The position numbers and the translations under genes are program-made. Positions 1-13,068 of a DNA stretch of 64,000 bases are shown one piece after another. This stretch comes from Eopsaltria australis (Eukaryota; Chordata; Aves; Passeriformes; Petroicidae), in the NCBI GenBank assembly GCA_034509425.1, contig JAVTVJ010000132.1:3183470-3247469 (forward strand), given 5' to 3'. The notes under the pieces are model-generated. The model was not told where the DNA came from. It did not search any database and worked only from the letters and a program-made list of their open reading frames with translations. The number at the start of each line of letters is the position of its first letter. The first letter of the stretch is position 1.

Positions 1-1090
1 TCCCACAGTGTCTGCACGCACCTAAGTTTGGATGGTCATGCGAGGCAGTCACCCAGTCTCATCTCTTCCAACATTTCACGCTCTGATGTGTTGTCACACA
101 CTTTTTTACAGGCACAGAGTGAGATAAATGCCTTTTTACACACGGGATGGATTGGGGCAGACTGGCTTGAATACAAACTCCAGGTCTTTAGGAGAATGGC
201 ATCAACACCTTGCTGCACGTTGAACTCCACGCCTGTGTGTGTGATAAAGAAAACAACTCAGGCACAGGGGGATGACCCTCAGCAGCACTGGAGAACAAAT
301 GAAATCCCATAATCCCACCGAGCAAACTGCCCTCTTGTCCACCTTTCCCCATCTTCTCCAGGGCTCTGGTACGTATGAAGATCAAACAGTAGACAGTGAT
401 GATGTCAGGTATTTTTTGACCAGGGAAACCTGGGGAGAAAGGAATTCATTCTCAGGTAAAATATAGCCATGACAAGCAATATTTTGTATGGATTTACCTC
501 CAAGAAAAAGATGATGCATGTTTCTTTTCTTCTTCACTCATGCTGCTTTAGCAGGGGCAAAAAAACCCTACTCTAAAAGTAACTTCATAAAAATCTAGCC
601 AACTCCAGTCACACTTTGTTATCTATTTGTGCATGACAAAGGTAGAGGCTTCAAAAGAGAAGAGAGATGTCTTTTCTTTTGTTTTCTTTACGTAAGAAAA
701 CAAAAAGGTATGTGCATGAAGTACATATTTTTCAATCAACTGATAGGAAAAATTAAAAGGTTTCCCTTCTCTCCCCTTAAGAGTAGAAACATATGTCTAC
801 TGATAAAGTAGTATGTTACAGACCAGGATGAACTTCTCTGCCTTAGGATCAGCTTCAACACTGCTACCACTGGACTGTAAGAAGCTCCCCCAAAACTGAT
901 AGACTGGGCCACAGACCATGGTAAGGAATCGGATGGAAGCTAAAGGTGCACGGAAGAGCAAAATCTCATGGCAATGTTTAGGATTGGGACTTTTCCTGGC
1001 CAGGTGTTACACAATGCCAAGGGTACCAAGAATACTCGAGGGATGTCAAACTACTCTTGCTTTTGATTCGGAGATGAGCAAGTGAAGGCC
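1..1090. other. Upstream flank, no gene seen
   Basis: This stretch has moderate GC at its left end (about 1-340) and becomes AT-rich before the CpG island. All open frames are under 100 codons, overlap on opposite strands and show no recognisable domain. I recognise no CR1 or LTR sequence in it. If the CpG island promoter fires rightward, this is its distal upstream region. Confidence 0.6.
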
Positions 1091-1451
1091 ATGTGCTTTA
1101 CTGCGCTGGAGACCGTGTGTGGCTGTCGCTTATGATCCAACACGAGGCGCAACTCCCCGCGACGGGCACGGACAAGGCAAAGGGGGTTGCGCTCGGAGTG
1201 GCAGCACCCTCAGCCCCGCCACGCCGCCCACCTTCCCTCAGCAGCAGCTCCCCTGCCCCGCCGGAGGGGCGCGGGAGGCCGGAGCCCCCGCCCGCCTCTG
1301 CCCCGCGGGGCGGCGCGGGCGGGCCGAGCTGAGCCGTGCGGTGTCGGGGAGGAGCGCGGCAGCGCTCGCAGGAGCACCCAGAGCTCGGCTGTCGGGATGC
1401 GGCCGCAGAGGGGAGGGGAGCGGCAGCACCTTTCCCCGGCGAAGAGCCAAG

Positions 1452-1458
1452 TTAAATA
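1452..1458 (+). promoter_or_regulatory. Weak TATA-like element in CpG island
   Basis: The heptamer TTAAATA stands alone within highly GC-rich sequence. If used, it would place a start site near 1480-1490, about 200 bases before the candidate ATG codons. CpG-island promoters often lack a working TATA box, so this may be chance. Confidence 0.2.
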
Positions 1459-1521
1459 GCCCGCGCCACGCCACCGTCTCCCTCTCCCCTCCCGGCTCCG
1501 AGCCCTCGGCGAACCGTCCCA

Positions 1522-1535
1522 CCCCGCCCCGCCCG
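1522..1535. promoter_or_regulatory. Tandem GC box (Sp1/KLF-type)
   Basis: Two overlapping CCCCGCCC-type cores are present. This is the consensus for Sp1/KLF factors, and more such sites lie at 1602-1616 and 1811-1822. The cluster supports promoter identity for the island, although GC boxes are also expected by chance in DNA this GC-rich. Confidence 0.4.
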
Positions 1536-1693
1536 GGCCGCGGGCGGCGGAGCGCAGCGCGGAGCCAGCCTGCCCCGCGGAGCCGGGACGCCGGCGCTGC
1601 CGGGAGGGGCGGGCGCTTGGGAGCCGGTGCCGGAGGCGCCGCGTCCCGCCGAGCCGCTCGTCTGAGAGGACTACGCCAGCTGCATGGGAGGAG

Positions 1694-1875
1694 ATGAGCG
1701 TGGCGGGGAAGCAGCCTCCTCCAGCACCGCTCGAGCGGCCCGGCAGCCTTCTCGTCCCTACCTGGGCAAGTACCGCTCCCCCTCCGCCCGTCCCGGTGCC
1801 AACTCCCGCGGCGGGGCGGGGGTGGGGAGGATCCCGCCGGCGGCGCTGCCCGGAGGGCGGGAGGGAGGTGCCTGC
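1694..1875 (+). CDS. Candidate first coding exon of an unidentified gene
   Basis: An ATG at 1694, with a purine at -3, opens a frame beginning MSVAGKQPPPAPLERP. The product is proline-rich, suggesting a disordered N-terminus. A second ATG at 1684 in another frame gives MGGDERGGEAASSS and has T at -3, a weaker start context. Two candidate donors end the exon: GCAAGT at 1766, a GC-type donor, and GTGAGG at 1876, a canonical GT donor. The second lies just before this frame would stop (TGA at 1877-1879), so splicing there would keep the frame open. I do not recognise the protein. The MSVAG start recalls endophilin-A, but the next residues do not match it. The exon may equally be all 5' UTR. I see no matching downstream exon in the following 62 kb. 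Confidence 0.25.
1766..1771 (+). promoter_or_regulatory. Candidate GC-AG splice donor
   Basis: GCAAGT follows GG, matching the minor GC-AG donor class, which otherwise keeps a near-perfect consensus. The canonical alternative GTGAGG lies at 1876. Either could close exon 1. Only transcript evidence can choose between them. Confidence 0.2.
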
Positions 1876-2151
1876 GTGAGGGACCGCGAGCAGGGCGCTG
1901 CGGGTCGGGCTGTCGGCGCGGCTCTTTCAGGACGAGGCGGCGGCTGCTGCGGCTCCGCGGGCGGGACGGCCGCCACCCCGCCTCCCTCCCGCGGCCGGGC
2001 GGCACCGGGGCCGAGCGCGGCCGGTCGGGACCTGTCCCGGTGCATCCTGATCGCGATTTTCAGTGCGCCGTGACAGGCTGCAGTGTGAGGGTCGAGTTTC
2101 CCGGGGACCGCGTTGAACCACTCAGTTTGAAACCCAGCTGCAAGCCTGCTA

Positions 2152-2200
2152 TGATAAAAAAGAACAACAAAAAAACCCAAAAAAACCCAAAAAAACCTCG
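2152..2200. repeat. A-rich low-complexity tract
   Basis: Runs of A are broken by short C blocks, with an AAAAAAACCC-type unit repeated about three times. It lies just past the CpG island and looks like simple-sequence expansion. It is the reverse complement in style of the T/G tracts near 36.2, 37.2 and 53.2 kb. Confidence 0.7.
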
Positions 2201-2209
2201 GCTACTTGG

Positions 2210-5200
2210 ATGTATTTAGCACCTCATGCACTTAAGAGAAGCCCGCAAGGGAGTTAGAAAATAACTTGCTACTTCACGGCAGCGTATTTGGCAAATCATT
2301 CATGAGTGATGCCCTCTGACGGCGGTTCTCCGCTGTCCTGGTTTAAAATGTAGTAGGTTTGCCCTGAGGACCTTTTAAAATCATTACAGACTCTGGTTTA
2401 ATATGCCGCTCTTTTTGGCATGTAAAGTTGTTCTGTTGAAGCGTCATTGCAATAGTTTTCGGTCACCAGCTAAAAAATTATTCATTGTATTTATATACAA
2501 TATGTACCGGTACTAAAATAAACAGAATTTTTTGCCCTGTTCTTTGAGCTATTTTGGTGACCACAGCCTTGCAGTTTTTAAAAGAATAACTGTATTTATC
2601 GTCCTGATGTTTTACCCAGTGTTGTTTAGAAGGTGCCTCAGCTGCATGAAGGCTTGGAGACACGTTCTCCCTCACAGTGAATTCGTATACTTCAAGCTTC
2701 TGTAATCATAAAAATGAAAGTAATATTTGGAAATTCAAGTGCAGAAGAAAAGGGTAGAGGATACCTGACATCACAAGCATGTATGATAGCTGCACATAAA
2801 TCTGTGGAAACAAACTGTTGTCTTGTCTGAGAAGCTTTCACAGGATGTATTTGCGTCTGTCTTTTGACTGTGTGTGGGGAGATGCATAAATGTAACCTTT
2901 GGGCTTTTAGAATTTCTATAATTCAAAGAGAAATAATGGAATTAAGCCTACTGTGGAATCCTCTGCTTTTTAAAGTTGTTTCACAGCTCTTAATTTGTAA
3001 AACCTATTCAGGATCTGCAAAAATCTGTGCAGCAATTATCTAAAATGTTAACAGCTGAGTAGGTTGTGGCAGCTCAAGATATTTCAGTGTAAAAGGTGAG
3101 GGATAATCGCTATCATTAGGTGAAATTTACAACTGGTATTCTTGTAGTTGTGTCAAATGTGTGTGTTTAAGACCAATAGGACATGCCATTTCTGCTGTTA
3201 CTCATGGAACTTCTGCCTGAGACCAAACTAGACACTTCATGTACAGTGAACTGACCCTTTGGGCCAGAGCGATAGGAACTAAAGGCATGTGACTGCAGAA
3301 TTTACCTTGACCCTAAATGAGAAATAGTGCTATGAATCTAAGGCTTTGGCAAGCTGTCTGTTTCCAACAAACAGACAAATTTAGTCTCACTTTCCTGACT
3401 ATTTCAAATAGAGGTATGTGATTGAAAGAAGGAATGAATCTATAGTCTTAATAAAAAAGACATTTAGATTTATTTAGACTCGAGTTCAACAGGGACATCT
3501 TATGGCAGATATTTATTTAGGCATGTTCATAATTGCTTGGCTCCCCAGATATGCCACATACTAAACTTCTGAAGAAAATTATGCTCAAAATGTACTGAAA
3601 AATAAGAACTTGATTTATAATTAACAGTGTGATAAGTGCTTGACTTGCATCTTCTCAAGTTATTTAACAGTATTGGAATCTAGATCTGTTTACCTTGTTA
3701 AAAGAAAAATGTGTATTTTAGTACCTGTGTATTGACTGTGTGCACATTTTTCTCAGAAATAAGATATAATAACAGTGTTTACTAAATATTGCTTGCTGAG
3801 TCAAAATAATTGTTTGGGATTCAGGTAACTAGACAGTATTAATACTTAAAGACAGTTGGGTTGTCTTTGTGTTTCTTTCCTCTTCAGAAAGATAACAGTT
3901 AAATACTGCTCCCTGGAAAATAATTCAGCATACTGTTAAATTAAAGACAATGCTAGATTTGAAATACCATACTAGTTTGGTTTACATGCATGCATTCTTA
4001 ACATTAATTCTCTTTTAAGAATGTTTCTCACAGTGTATCTATAAACTTCCTGAAGTGCAGTTATTTATTTATGTTCAGCTCTGTAGAACTGAAGTTTCAG
4101 TCAGACCTCATCTCTAATGTTTTGCCAGTCTCAGTGTAAATTGTGACACCTGTTTCGTCAGTATCAGACATGGAATCTTATTCCTCTGGTTTTAAAAAGC
4201 AGCATATGTTTCCTCTATCTGTAGTGAACTTTTTGGTCTAATTTCTTATATAATCCTTTCGCCCCTTTGCCCTTGGAGACACTCAAGGGGTCATAGCTCT
4301 TAGTAATTGTTACTATGTTAGAGTGCTTGTGTCATGATCTTACATGGATTTTATGATCTCATTGATCAAGTATGCATTAGTTACTGTGGTTTTCATTGTG
4401 TTGCTAGAAGCTTGGAAGGGAATGATAGCCTAGCAGGGACTTTTACTGTTGATATACCAGGATTTTAAAAAGAAGAAATAAATGTACTGTTCATTGTTAT
4501 GTATAAATGAATCTTCTTTGTATTTTTTTTAATAGGGACTCTTTTCTTAAACTTGTGCATATTATATGTAGTAGATCCAGTTTTCTAATAACTTCCGTAC
4601 ACAACCAAAAAAAAAAAAGCAATAGGTAGGTGGTTTCTTTCTGCAGCAGAAACCCAAAGAAAAAAACCTAGCAATATGAAACTTGTTTGCATAGCACTCT
4701 TCCTGTAGTTACCCAAATTGTGTACTCAATAGGAAGGGCAAGTGCAGCACAGGCACATTTTCTGTTCCTTTCTTCCTCTCGGTTTTCACTGTGTCTGTGT
4801 GATTTAGGCACTTGCTTAGAGATGTTAGTGTAAATATCTACCCTTTTTTTGGAAAATAAGTCCTGGGTCATTGATGTTTCTTCAGCATTTGGCCCCCACT
4901 AATACTGAAGCTTCCTGAGAGTGAACACTAGGTGTCATGTTACCACAAGCATCGGTGTCTTGTCTCCCGATCTTTTCAGGGTCAACATTTAATCTTGACA
5001 TTTTTGTAAAATAGATGACCACCATTATAGTCCACACCAGTATTTTAGCAAGTTTGGAATCCATTCAGTAATGCTCTATGTGATTGTCAGAAGCTTCAGT
5101 TTTCCTGTAATTTTTATGAAAAGTTGTCAGTACTGAGGTGGCATGGATTTCAAGGTTATTTCCAAGATCTGTCTATGCCACAATACAAATCAATAGGATA

Positions 5201-5973
5201 TACTTACTAATTGAAGAGTTTTCTCTTATATACTCATTTTCTATTAAAATTCCTTGCTGTTCAAAAGCTGATTTCAGAAACTTTTGCTGTAATGTGAACA
5301 GAATTTGTCTTCTGATTTGGGGATGGCAAACACAAGAAAACAGATGGCAGAGCTTCGTGACAGGGAGAAGGTGTCTGTGTACTGTGTTGCGTGAAGCCTA
5401 ATAATTACTTTCTAGTGTAAATTTTGTTGTCTTCCCACTTCTTTGGGAAGATGTTTTTTTCCCCCTAAAAATCTGTGAAATTAATAGTTTCAAGATCCTA
5501 TTAAAGAACTTTACCAAACAGTTACTAAATATCAGAGTGATTAAATGTTTCATTTTTCTTCACTTGGCTTCCTTGCTTTCACAAAGCAAATCTGAATATG
5601 CCTTTTACCTGTACATATCTCCATGAAAACACTTATCAGAGTGATAAAAAAAAACATATTCAAACTTACGGCTTTTACATCTTAATGGAAGTAAGACTTA
5701 TGCCCACCTGCCGCTCAGAAAAAGAACAGCATTGGTATTCCTTTTACACCTCAGATCCGTGTTTCATATTGTAAGCAGGTTTTTTTCTTTCTGATGTTTT
5801 AAACATTTTATGAATATAAATAGAATCACTTTCACTTGAGAGTTCAGACACTGCTTAGAATAGAAATGGTAGTAGAGCTCAGCAGAAAGGAACAGGGCAT
5901 GACCATGTTCCTACAAAACTGACACCTAATATTGCTTGTAAGTGGCATCACAACAATGGAGACAGCAAACACA
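2210..5973. other. AT-rich intronic or intergenic DNA
   Basis: No convincing exon or recognisable transposon is seen. Short open frames, for example near 4.7-5.4 kb, are under 90 codons and lack domains or paired splice signals. A run of 12 A lies near 4607. If the island is a rightward promoter, this is the 5' end of a long first intron. Confidence 0.55.
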
Positions 5974-6490
5974 AATCAGACTCATTCAGGCTGAAAGGAC
6001 CTTGGGAGGTCCACGAACGTAACCTTGTCCTGAAAGCAGTGACTGTGTGGAATTCAGATTGAGTTGCTCAGGTCTTTTCCCAGTGCCTCTTTAAAACCTC
6101 CAGGGATGGAAAGTGCTCAACCTCTCTCTGCAAGCTGCTCCCTGCTGGGCTGTTTTCGTGGTGAATTGGGGATGTGTTGTTAGCTTCCCCTTGAAGCCGC
6201 TACTTCCTTAAGTTCAAACAGGCCCAGCTTACTCAGCCACTCCTCACAGAGGAAGTGCTTCAGCCCCTGGCCCATTTTCGTGGGCTTTGATGGGACTTGC
6301 TCTCATTTGTCAGAGTGTTTCTTGTGTTGCAGGGCCCTAACCTGAGTGCAGTTAATATGTGCCAAGTAAAGGGAAATGATTACGTGGATTGCTCTCTGTT
6401 GTGGCTAATGCCATCAGCCTTTGTGGCTGGCACTGTACACTGGTGACTCCTGTCCATCAGGACAGAAGGACCCCTGGTTCTTGTCAGTGT
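5974..6490 (-). mobile_element. CR1 LINE 3'-end fragment, antisense
   Basis: Reading the plus strand, the element begins with the reversed CR1 3' terminus (a degraded 'caggctgaaaggaccttggg') and runs into 3'-UTR sequence, including the reversed 'aggcccagcttactcagcc' segment near 6221. Roughly 520 bp of the 3' UTR remain and no reverse transcriptase is left, which is the usual 5'-truncated state. Divergence and small indels suggest an old copy. The part after about 6350 matches more loosely. Confidence 0.8.
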
Positions 6491-9400
6491 ATACTCCTTC
6501 CCACACCTCACACATACCCACCTGCCCCCCTCTCCCCTGCCATGTCTCAGGGAGAAATCTGAACTTTTGAAAAAGCAGATGGGCAGTTTAAGTGCCTCTT
6601 CTTGTCATCCTTTAGTTGAGAGTGAATGCATAACTCCAGGAGAATTTAGCAGATTATTGCACTTGCTTTTTGGTATGCTCCTTGACATTTTTTGGGTTTT
6701 TTCACCACCAAAAGCAAGAAAAGACTCATGCTGACTTTCATCTGAAGTTAAGGTTCATTTAATATAAGAAATGTGTGTTAAACTAGTTGGAACAATTTAG
6801 TGGACTTACATATCCTTCATCTGACAGATGAAGCTGACAGTTAAAGCCAACTGAGGCCCAAGATTGTGTTTCACTCCAGACACTCTTTGTGCAGTTATGA
6901 TCTAAATTTTATTGGTCTGTTTTCTTTGAAAAAGGGAAGCTGATTCTACTGTTTTGAGCTCTTCTGTACCTGCTTGTCTGAACTTTCTGTCTGAAGAACA
7001 GCACGACTCCTGAGAGAGCTGTCATGCTGGAAACCCTTCTGCCACTCTTTATTTATGTATATCAACAGGCAGATTTCTGTAATGAGATTTACAAACTCTC
7101 TAAAGGATATAACCTTGAAAAGCTGGAGCCCTTTAGCACAGTCTAATTAATATTATCTTGTTTATCATCTTGTGAAGTTTAGATTGTTATAGGGACAAAA
7201 TGCATTTCTAGTATTTAAAGAAGTTCCGGACAGAAAAATCAATACAAACCATCAAGGTTTTTTGTACTGTGTTTAAAGAGGCATTGTACATGCTCATGCT
7301 GTATGATACTATAAAATCATTAACCTTATAATGCTTCCCTTCACCATGCCAAACTTGCATGACTGTTTCATGCCTGTTGCTTTGGGATTTTTACCTTTGC
7401 AGAGCTTATCTGAGAGTTTTAAGTCACCGGATTATTAAAAACTAAGGAGAAACCTTTTCCCTAAATAGTGGAATGCCATCTGCTGTGCAAAGTGCATCTG
7501 GAGTAGCTTTTTTTCATGGGTGCTTTAACATCCACAGTGTAAACACAGTTACTTCTCAGAGTCTGAGTCGCTGAACTCAATAGCTCTTCCTTGGCTGAAA
7601 CCAGTAGTTAAAGAGAGGTGCAGCAGACAGGCTTAATTGGTTGAGGACCACAGGAGCAGTCTTACCCAGGGCTGGAATCAAATATTTTTGGTGTCAAATC
7701 TGTATCATCAGCTCTTGATGACTTTTCCTTGCCACAAAACAATAGTTTGTTGGTTTTACCTTTTGATGGGAGTTCTCGTTTATGCCCAGGTTTTTCAGGA
7801 GGCCTAACTACAATGGATTGAATTGAAATGGGGCTCAGAGTAGCTGAGCCTCTGTTTTGTCGTAGTCTCTTGTCACATGCCAGTGAAAAAACAGCATGTG
7901 CATGCTGGTGGACAGCGTTTCCACAGTGATACAACGCTGGTTCTTACTAACCAATATTAACATCTATATGTACACCAGAGAAACTGTAAATAATAACATG
8001 GTAAGTTTCAGAGCACACTGTGAAGTGGGTGAGCATTATTCCTACTTTTACCAGTGAAAAAACTGCAGGAAAGAGATTTCAGTTAAGGTTTTGAGTAGGT
8101 TTTGCGGTTTTCTTTGTAAATTTGGATTGAGAAAATTGTCTTTCAGTACTTTACATTTTGTGAATACTTGACAAAACTTCCCCAGTATTATGTAGAGGAT
8201 GTTTTTCAAAGTTTTCTTTTGTATCTCAATCATTTTTTCCCCTCACTGTATCATGCACTATCCTGTCCCATCCAGTAATGGATGTAGACTTTGGAGAAAT
8301 CTCATTCATTTAACTTACTGGCTGTTGCTACTTGTCTAACTAGTATGTTTAGGATTACCCTGAACATTAATATATTATGTAGCTTATGTAATGCTAATAC
8401 ATGACATGAAAATTAGAGAAGAACAAAAGTACACATTCAAAACAGTGCTAAACAAAATGGGAGATAGTAGGGAGTGTTATTTTGTTTTCTCTATAGAAGC
8501 TATGTTTTTCCTCTAGGTATATGTGCATATAGTAAGTTTATTGGAGGAAAGTGTCAGGAGAGCTGATCTCATATTGGATAGCATGAGGACACATGCATAT
8601 TTGAAAGCTGTTTGTCACAAGTGTGTTGCCGTCTTCCACTCCAGCAAGCCTGTGAAATCAACAGGCAAATAGATTTTTCATTTGCTTCACTGGCTGCAGC
8701 TAAGATATAGATACTGCAAGGAAATTCATGGGCACATCTTTCCATATAAATTCTATCTTAACAGTTAAGTCACATTTTTAGAAAGGCTTTAGGAATTACT
8801 CATAGATGTTGTTGTGTTAATAAAATGCTAGTGTCTTCTATACCAGTAAAATACTCTCTTCAAGCAGGCATTATAATCTCATTTTATATCATGTGTCTTT
8901 TCCTCTCTTTCTCAACCTATCCTGCTGTCTTAGGCATTGTAAATGCAGCATTTAGACAGTGTTCTGCCACCCTTCATGAGCCCTGATGGAACAGCAATAT
9001 AAGGATATGCAGTAATCTGTGCTGTGTGCTCATTTCCAGAATACAGTTAAAGCATAATTAAGCATATGTTGCCAGTTCAGTCTGGCAGTACTGTTTTGTG
9101 ATATAGCTACTGCTCTTTATAAAATCTCTTTTTCTGGTTTTGAAAGGGTAGTTATCAGTTGCATCGTCATACAGTTTTTATGCAACTATTTATTGTACTT
9201 TTCATTAAGAGATGAATTATTTACTAAGGCATCTGGTGCATCATATGGTGCATATGCTGGGTGTGCTAAACAGAATGCTCTTTTTTGAATAATAAGGGAA
9301 AAATACACTACATAAAAGGATTGCACTTCCTAGTGTGCTTTGAAGAGTTACTTTACTGTTCTAAAATCTCCAAGCCTGTTTTACAGGATTTTGTGATCAT

Positions 9401-10357
9401 TAAAGAAAGCTTTGATTCTAGTGGAACATGTGTGCATGCCTGTATATGTCTGTATTCATAATATCTGAAGAGCAGAGGCATAAAAAAGACATTATTCTCT
9501 GACAAAAACGGTATTATACATGAGTTAGCTATATGGTACTTCTTCCAATTCTGTGACTGATAATCACAGAATAAATTCTGGTAGTACCATTTGCAATTCA
9601 TAAGGCAAGAAATTTTTATTCTTATGATCTATAGAAATTATATGTCCTCCAGGGTTATCAAACATTAAACAAATACCTTCTCAGTCTTCAGATAACCTTT
9701 AGCCAATAGATATACTTTAGCCCGCTGTATCTAGCTTGACACAAACCTCCAATTTCTTTCATATATTTAAGACAGACTTCACTCATTTTACATTAGAAAA
9801 TTACTGAAGTGTACTGTAGGTGAAATCACTGACTGACATTAGTTTAAGGCTGATTAACCACTTCATTCCATGGAGTCATTTCCGTAGAGTCAAGGGAAGG
9901 ATGGCAGAAATTGTATATGGGCTAATTTATTCGCTGTTTAGAGTTATATATCATTGCACCCAATCAAATGGAATTTGATACAACAATTTCTGCTTATAAA
10001 GTTTCAGAAGATGAGACTTAAATGTATTCAGTGTACCTTCCATTTACAAATAATGAGATTCTTCATTGAACTCAGACAATCAGAAGTTTTAACAGCTGTA
10101 GATTTTATTATTAAATGGGACATTAACAAAAGTATGGCATTGACAACTCTGTTTAAACAATCAAAGTTGGGGGTATAGCATAATGTGCTGGTTTCAAAGG
10201 ACTTTGAAAAGCAAGTGGTCTTTTTAGGAAACATGTTTAATCTGATAAGAAAGCTGTCTGCTTTAAGCATATTTGGCTTTGAAATAGGTGGATACTCCTA
10301 AAGGTAGATTGTTTAGGAAGATGGCCCAGGAACCAAGTTTGAAGACTGAGTTGTCAA
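6491..10357. other. AT-rich DNA, nothing recognised
   Basis: No CR1 or LTR sequence and no convincing exon is seen. The open frame at 7662-7934 on the minus strand is 90 codons without a recognisable motif, and the others are shorter. Confidence 0.5.
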
Positions 10358-10620
10358 AATCACAAAATCACAGAATTAACTAGGTTGGAAAAGACCTTTG
10401 AGATAGATCATGGTGGCTGTGACCTAACACCGTGTCAACCAGACCATGGCACTGAGTGACACATTCAGTCTTTTCTCAAACACTTTCAGGGACTGTGACT
10501 CCACCACCTCCTGGGCAGCCCGTTCCAATGCCCAAACGCCCTTTCTGTGAAGAACTTCTTGCTAATGTCCAACCTAAACCTCCCCTGGTAGAGCTTAAGA
10601 CTGTGTCCTCTCATCTTTAA
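10358..10620 (-). mobile_element. CR1 LINE 3'-end fragment, antisense
   Basis: It begins with reversed CR1 3' end (aatcacagaattaactaggt) followed by 'tggaaaagacctttgagat' and ends at the reversed 'actgtgtcctctcat' stretch. It shares the 'gacctaacaccgtgtcaacc' and 'accatggcactgagtg' blocks with the copy at 59560-59878, so both belong to the same CR1 subfamily. Only about 260 bp of 3' UTR remain. Confidence 0.88.
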
Positions 10621-13068
10621 AATGCTCCCACAACAGCTTGGTGGTTCAATTTACACTGAAATAACTTAGATCTGATTTGCATGCATAATCCCAAAGAGCT
10701 CTCTGTTATTTACGACGGAGAGTCAGATAATATAAATTGTAGCTTGAAGGAATGCTTCATTCTTCTTACTTTTACTACCTGTAATTGAACCTTTTGAATA
10801 AAAAACCAAAAATTGGATTTGTAATTCTTACTGAGGGCAATCTTGCAGCAGTTGGAACCATCTGTGACTAAATCTTCAAGAACATTCCTTTCAGATGTCA
10901 GGAAAGAAAAAAAAAGGGTGTAATATTTTACTGACAGTAAGGAAAAACCCCAAACCAACCACAGCTCACAAGCTGACTTGATGTAAGGATTTTCTATCAT
11001 CTCTTCAATTTTTAGTTTACTGTGACTAATCATGCTTATGTGCTATTGTGCTTATTTACTCCTCTGCTTCTGTACTTCACTAGATTGTGCTCTATCTTCA
11101 TAATCTTTGCTGTAGATCTAATAAAAATAAATCTGGCTTTCTCAATAGCTGAACATGTATTCTTGTATGTGCTCCATTTCAGTTAACAAATAAATGAAGA
11201 GAGGTTTTCTTTCCCTACAACCAGAAGCATTATAGGGTAATTATAAAAAGGGAGTGGATATGAAAGGACTGAATAGGCAGACAGGTGTTATGTAGACGTC
11301 ATGGAGTACTGGGTTGTTTTTAATGGATTATTTGTATTTTCATGTAGTAGAGAAACTCCATACTTAAATCTCTGTTGTCTGTGTTTCTTCTTTCCATCTT
11401 TTAGCAGTTTGACAGGCTTTTATGAATGTCACTGAGCTTAACTCAGTGTCGATTGGCTGTAATTTTCATAGCAAAAAATACCTAAATGTAGTAAACGTCT
11501 TGAGTTGACTCTCCAATTCTCATAATACCAATGTCATTTTAATCTGATGAGGGTCAACCTAATTCTGTTTTGTAAAACCTCTTGCTTCATCAATTTATGG
11601 CATCAAATGAAGACTTCATATTTTAAAATTTATAAAATTTCCCCTCTATTAGTCCAATATGTGGTTCATTGCCAAGTACAAAAAAGAACAGAGAGTGCTT
11701 CATGTATAATTTTAAGCAATTAGTGTTAGGGTTGTCTGCTCTGGGAGAACTATAAAAATGGTTTTTTGTAAGGTAGACTATTCTACCTTAAAAAAATTAT
11801 GGCTTGGCCCAGCATATTTAGCAGAACTAAGAAATAAAACTAAAACAAATCCACCAACCTATTGCCATAGTTTATGGCACTGAGGTGTGAGATTAACATA
11901 GTGGTGTTCTATAAATTCCTTTTGGATGGAATTTATAAGTGGTAAAAAGGAGATTGTTTTGCAGAGCATCATTATTCGTCAAGTATTTCTGTGAAACTTT
12001 AGCTAATAGAGGCCAGCCAAGAGAGTATTATCAATATAAATTGAAAAACTCGTCCTATGGAGTAGGGATCTTTTCAATTTAAGTAATCAAAGCATTCTTC
12101 AGAATGAAAGATGAGGAAGCATTACTTAGGTCTAAGAATATTATTTCTCTGTAACTAACTAGTCTGACTAGTCTCTGTTTTTATTTGTGGAGTTGATGTT
12201 TCATTAGGAGTGCTTCTGCTCACTGAGAGCTAATTCTCTATCTTACATTTAATTGGATGTGACTTGAAGGAACAATCAAAGCAGTATTCTATGTTCTCTA
12301 TATATAATCTGCAAGAAATACTGAAAAGTATTTTCTTGCTTAAATATAATGAAAAATTGTCATGTTCAACATTATTGCACAGAACAAAGAATTATATTAG
12401 TTATAAATTGCAGTCTAAACAGTCTTTCATCAGCTTGCTTGATATTTACAGATCAGATATCTTGTGGAACTAATTCATGTTCTTATGGGAAATTAAGTTG
12501 CTTTCACTAATGAGTTGTACAGATACTTTTTATGACTGTTTCAGTTAACTGGAACATAACACCTTGCCTTAGTTTTTCAAGACTTAATAGTTTCCAACTT
12601 TTCCAGTGGTGGTACAGGGTAACATGTGATTTAAAGGTATAGCCCTGCTTTTGGATCTGGGAGTTTTGTTGGAGGTTGAATAACTGCTGTATAAGCAGAA
12701 TAATATTCTATTCAAATGGTACCCTTCTGTGGGTGGGAATTACTGCTGCCTATGCTACAGAGATGCAGTCTGAGGTGGCCGTGGCAGAGTGCCCAGCAGT
12801 AAAATACATTTGATTGTAACTGTTAAAATTTTAGCATTTTCCTTTGCATAATTTTTTCCTATGCTAGTTTGCAGTCTTCCAGATCATATCCAAAATGTGG
12901 ATGATGGAGACCAGAGCATGAGAAGTGGGAATGACTGGGGGAGACTTGCTTCAAAAATCTGCTTCTAGTGCAAACTAAAGTGCTGATACAGAAGCAATAT
13001 TGTGGAGTTGGATCCTTTTAGAATATGACAGATATTTCATGGGTGCATGAAGGAGAAGGTGATTATGA
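10621..13068. other. AT-rich DNA, nothing recognised
   Basis: No transposon is recognised. Open frames such as 10710-11033 (minus, 107 codons) and 12264-12473 (plus) are AT-rich, lysine- and phenylalanine-heavy, and look like chance frames. Confidence 0.5.

Larger units (their letters stand above)
1100..2080. promoter_or_regulatory. CpG island, probable gene promoter and first exon
   Basis: About 1 kb of very GC-rich DNA with dense CpG sits in an otherwise AT-rich window with few CpGs. GC boxes (Sp1-type sites) are visible near 1522-1535, 1602-1616 and 1811-1822. A weak TATA-like TTAAATA lies at 1452-1458. Unmethylated CpG islands of this size usually mark the promoter and first exon of a vertebrate gene. 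The plus-strand candidate start and donor sites near 1684-1876 favour rightward transcription. GC-rich DNA also opens long spurious frames on both strands here, so orientation is an inference and a bidirectional promoter is possible. No other island of this kind is seen in the window, so this is the one firm gene anchor. Confidence 0.85.

Noticed and set aside
1119..1697. 192-codon plus frame starting at the island edge
   Set aside because: Begins upstream of any plausible transcription start and has low-complexity Arg/Ala/Pro/Gly composition. Its stop overlapping the ATG at 1694 is coincidental.
1694..1765. Endophilin-A (SH3GL) first exon, because the peptide begins MSVAG
   Set aside because: Only the first five residues agree. 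The known family continues with a basic amphipathic helix, and this sequence continues with a proline-rich stretch.
1238..2005. 255-codon minus-strand frame across the CpG island
   Set aside because: Arginine/proline-rich product typical of spurious frames in CpG-dense DNA. Frames are open in several phases on both strands here.
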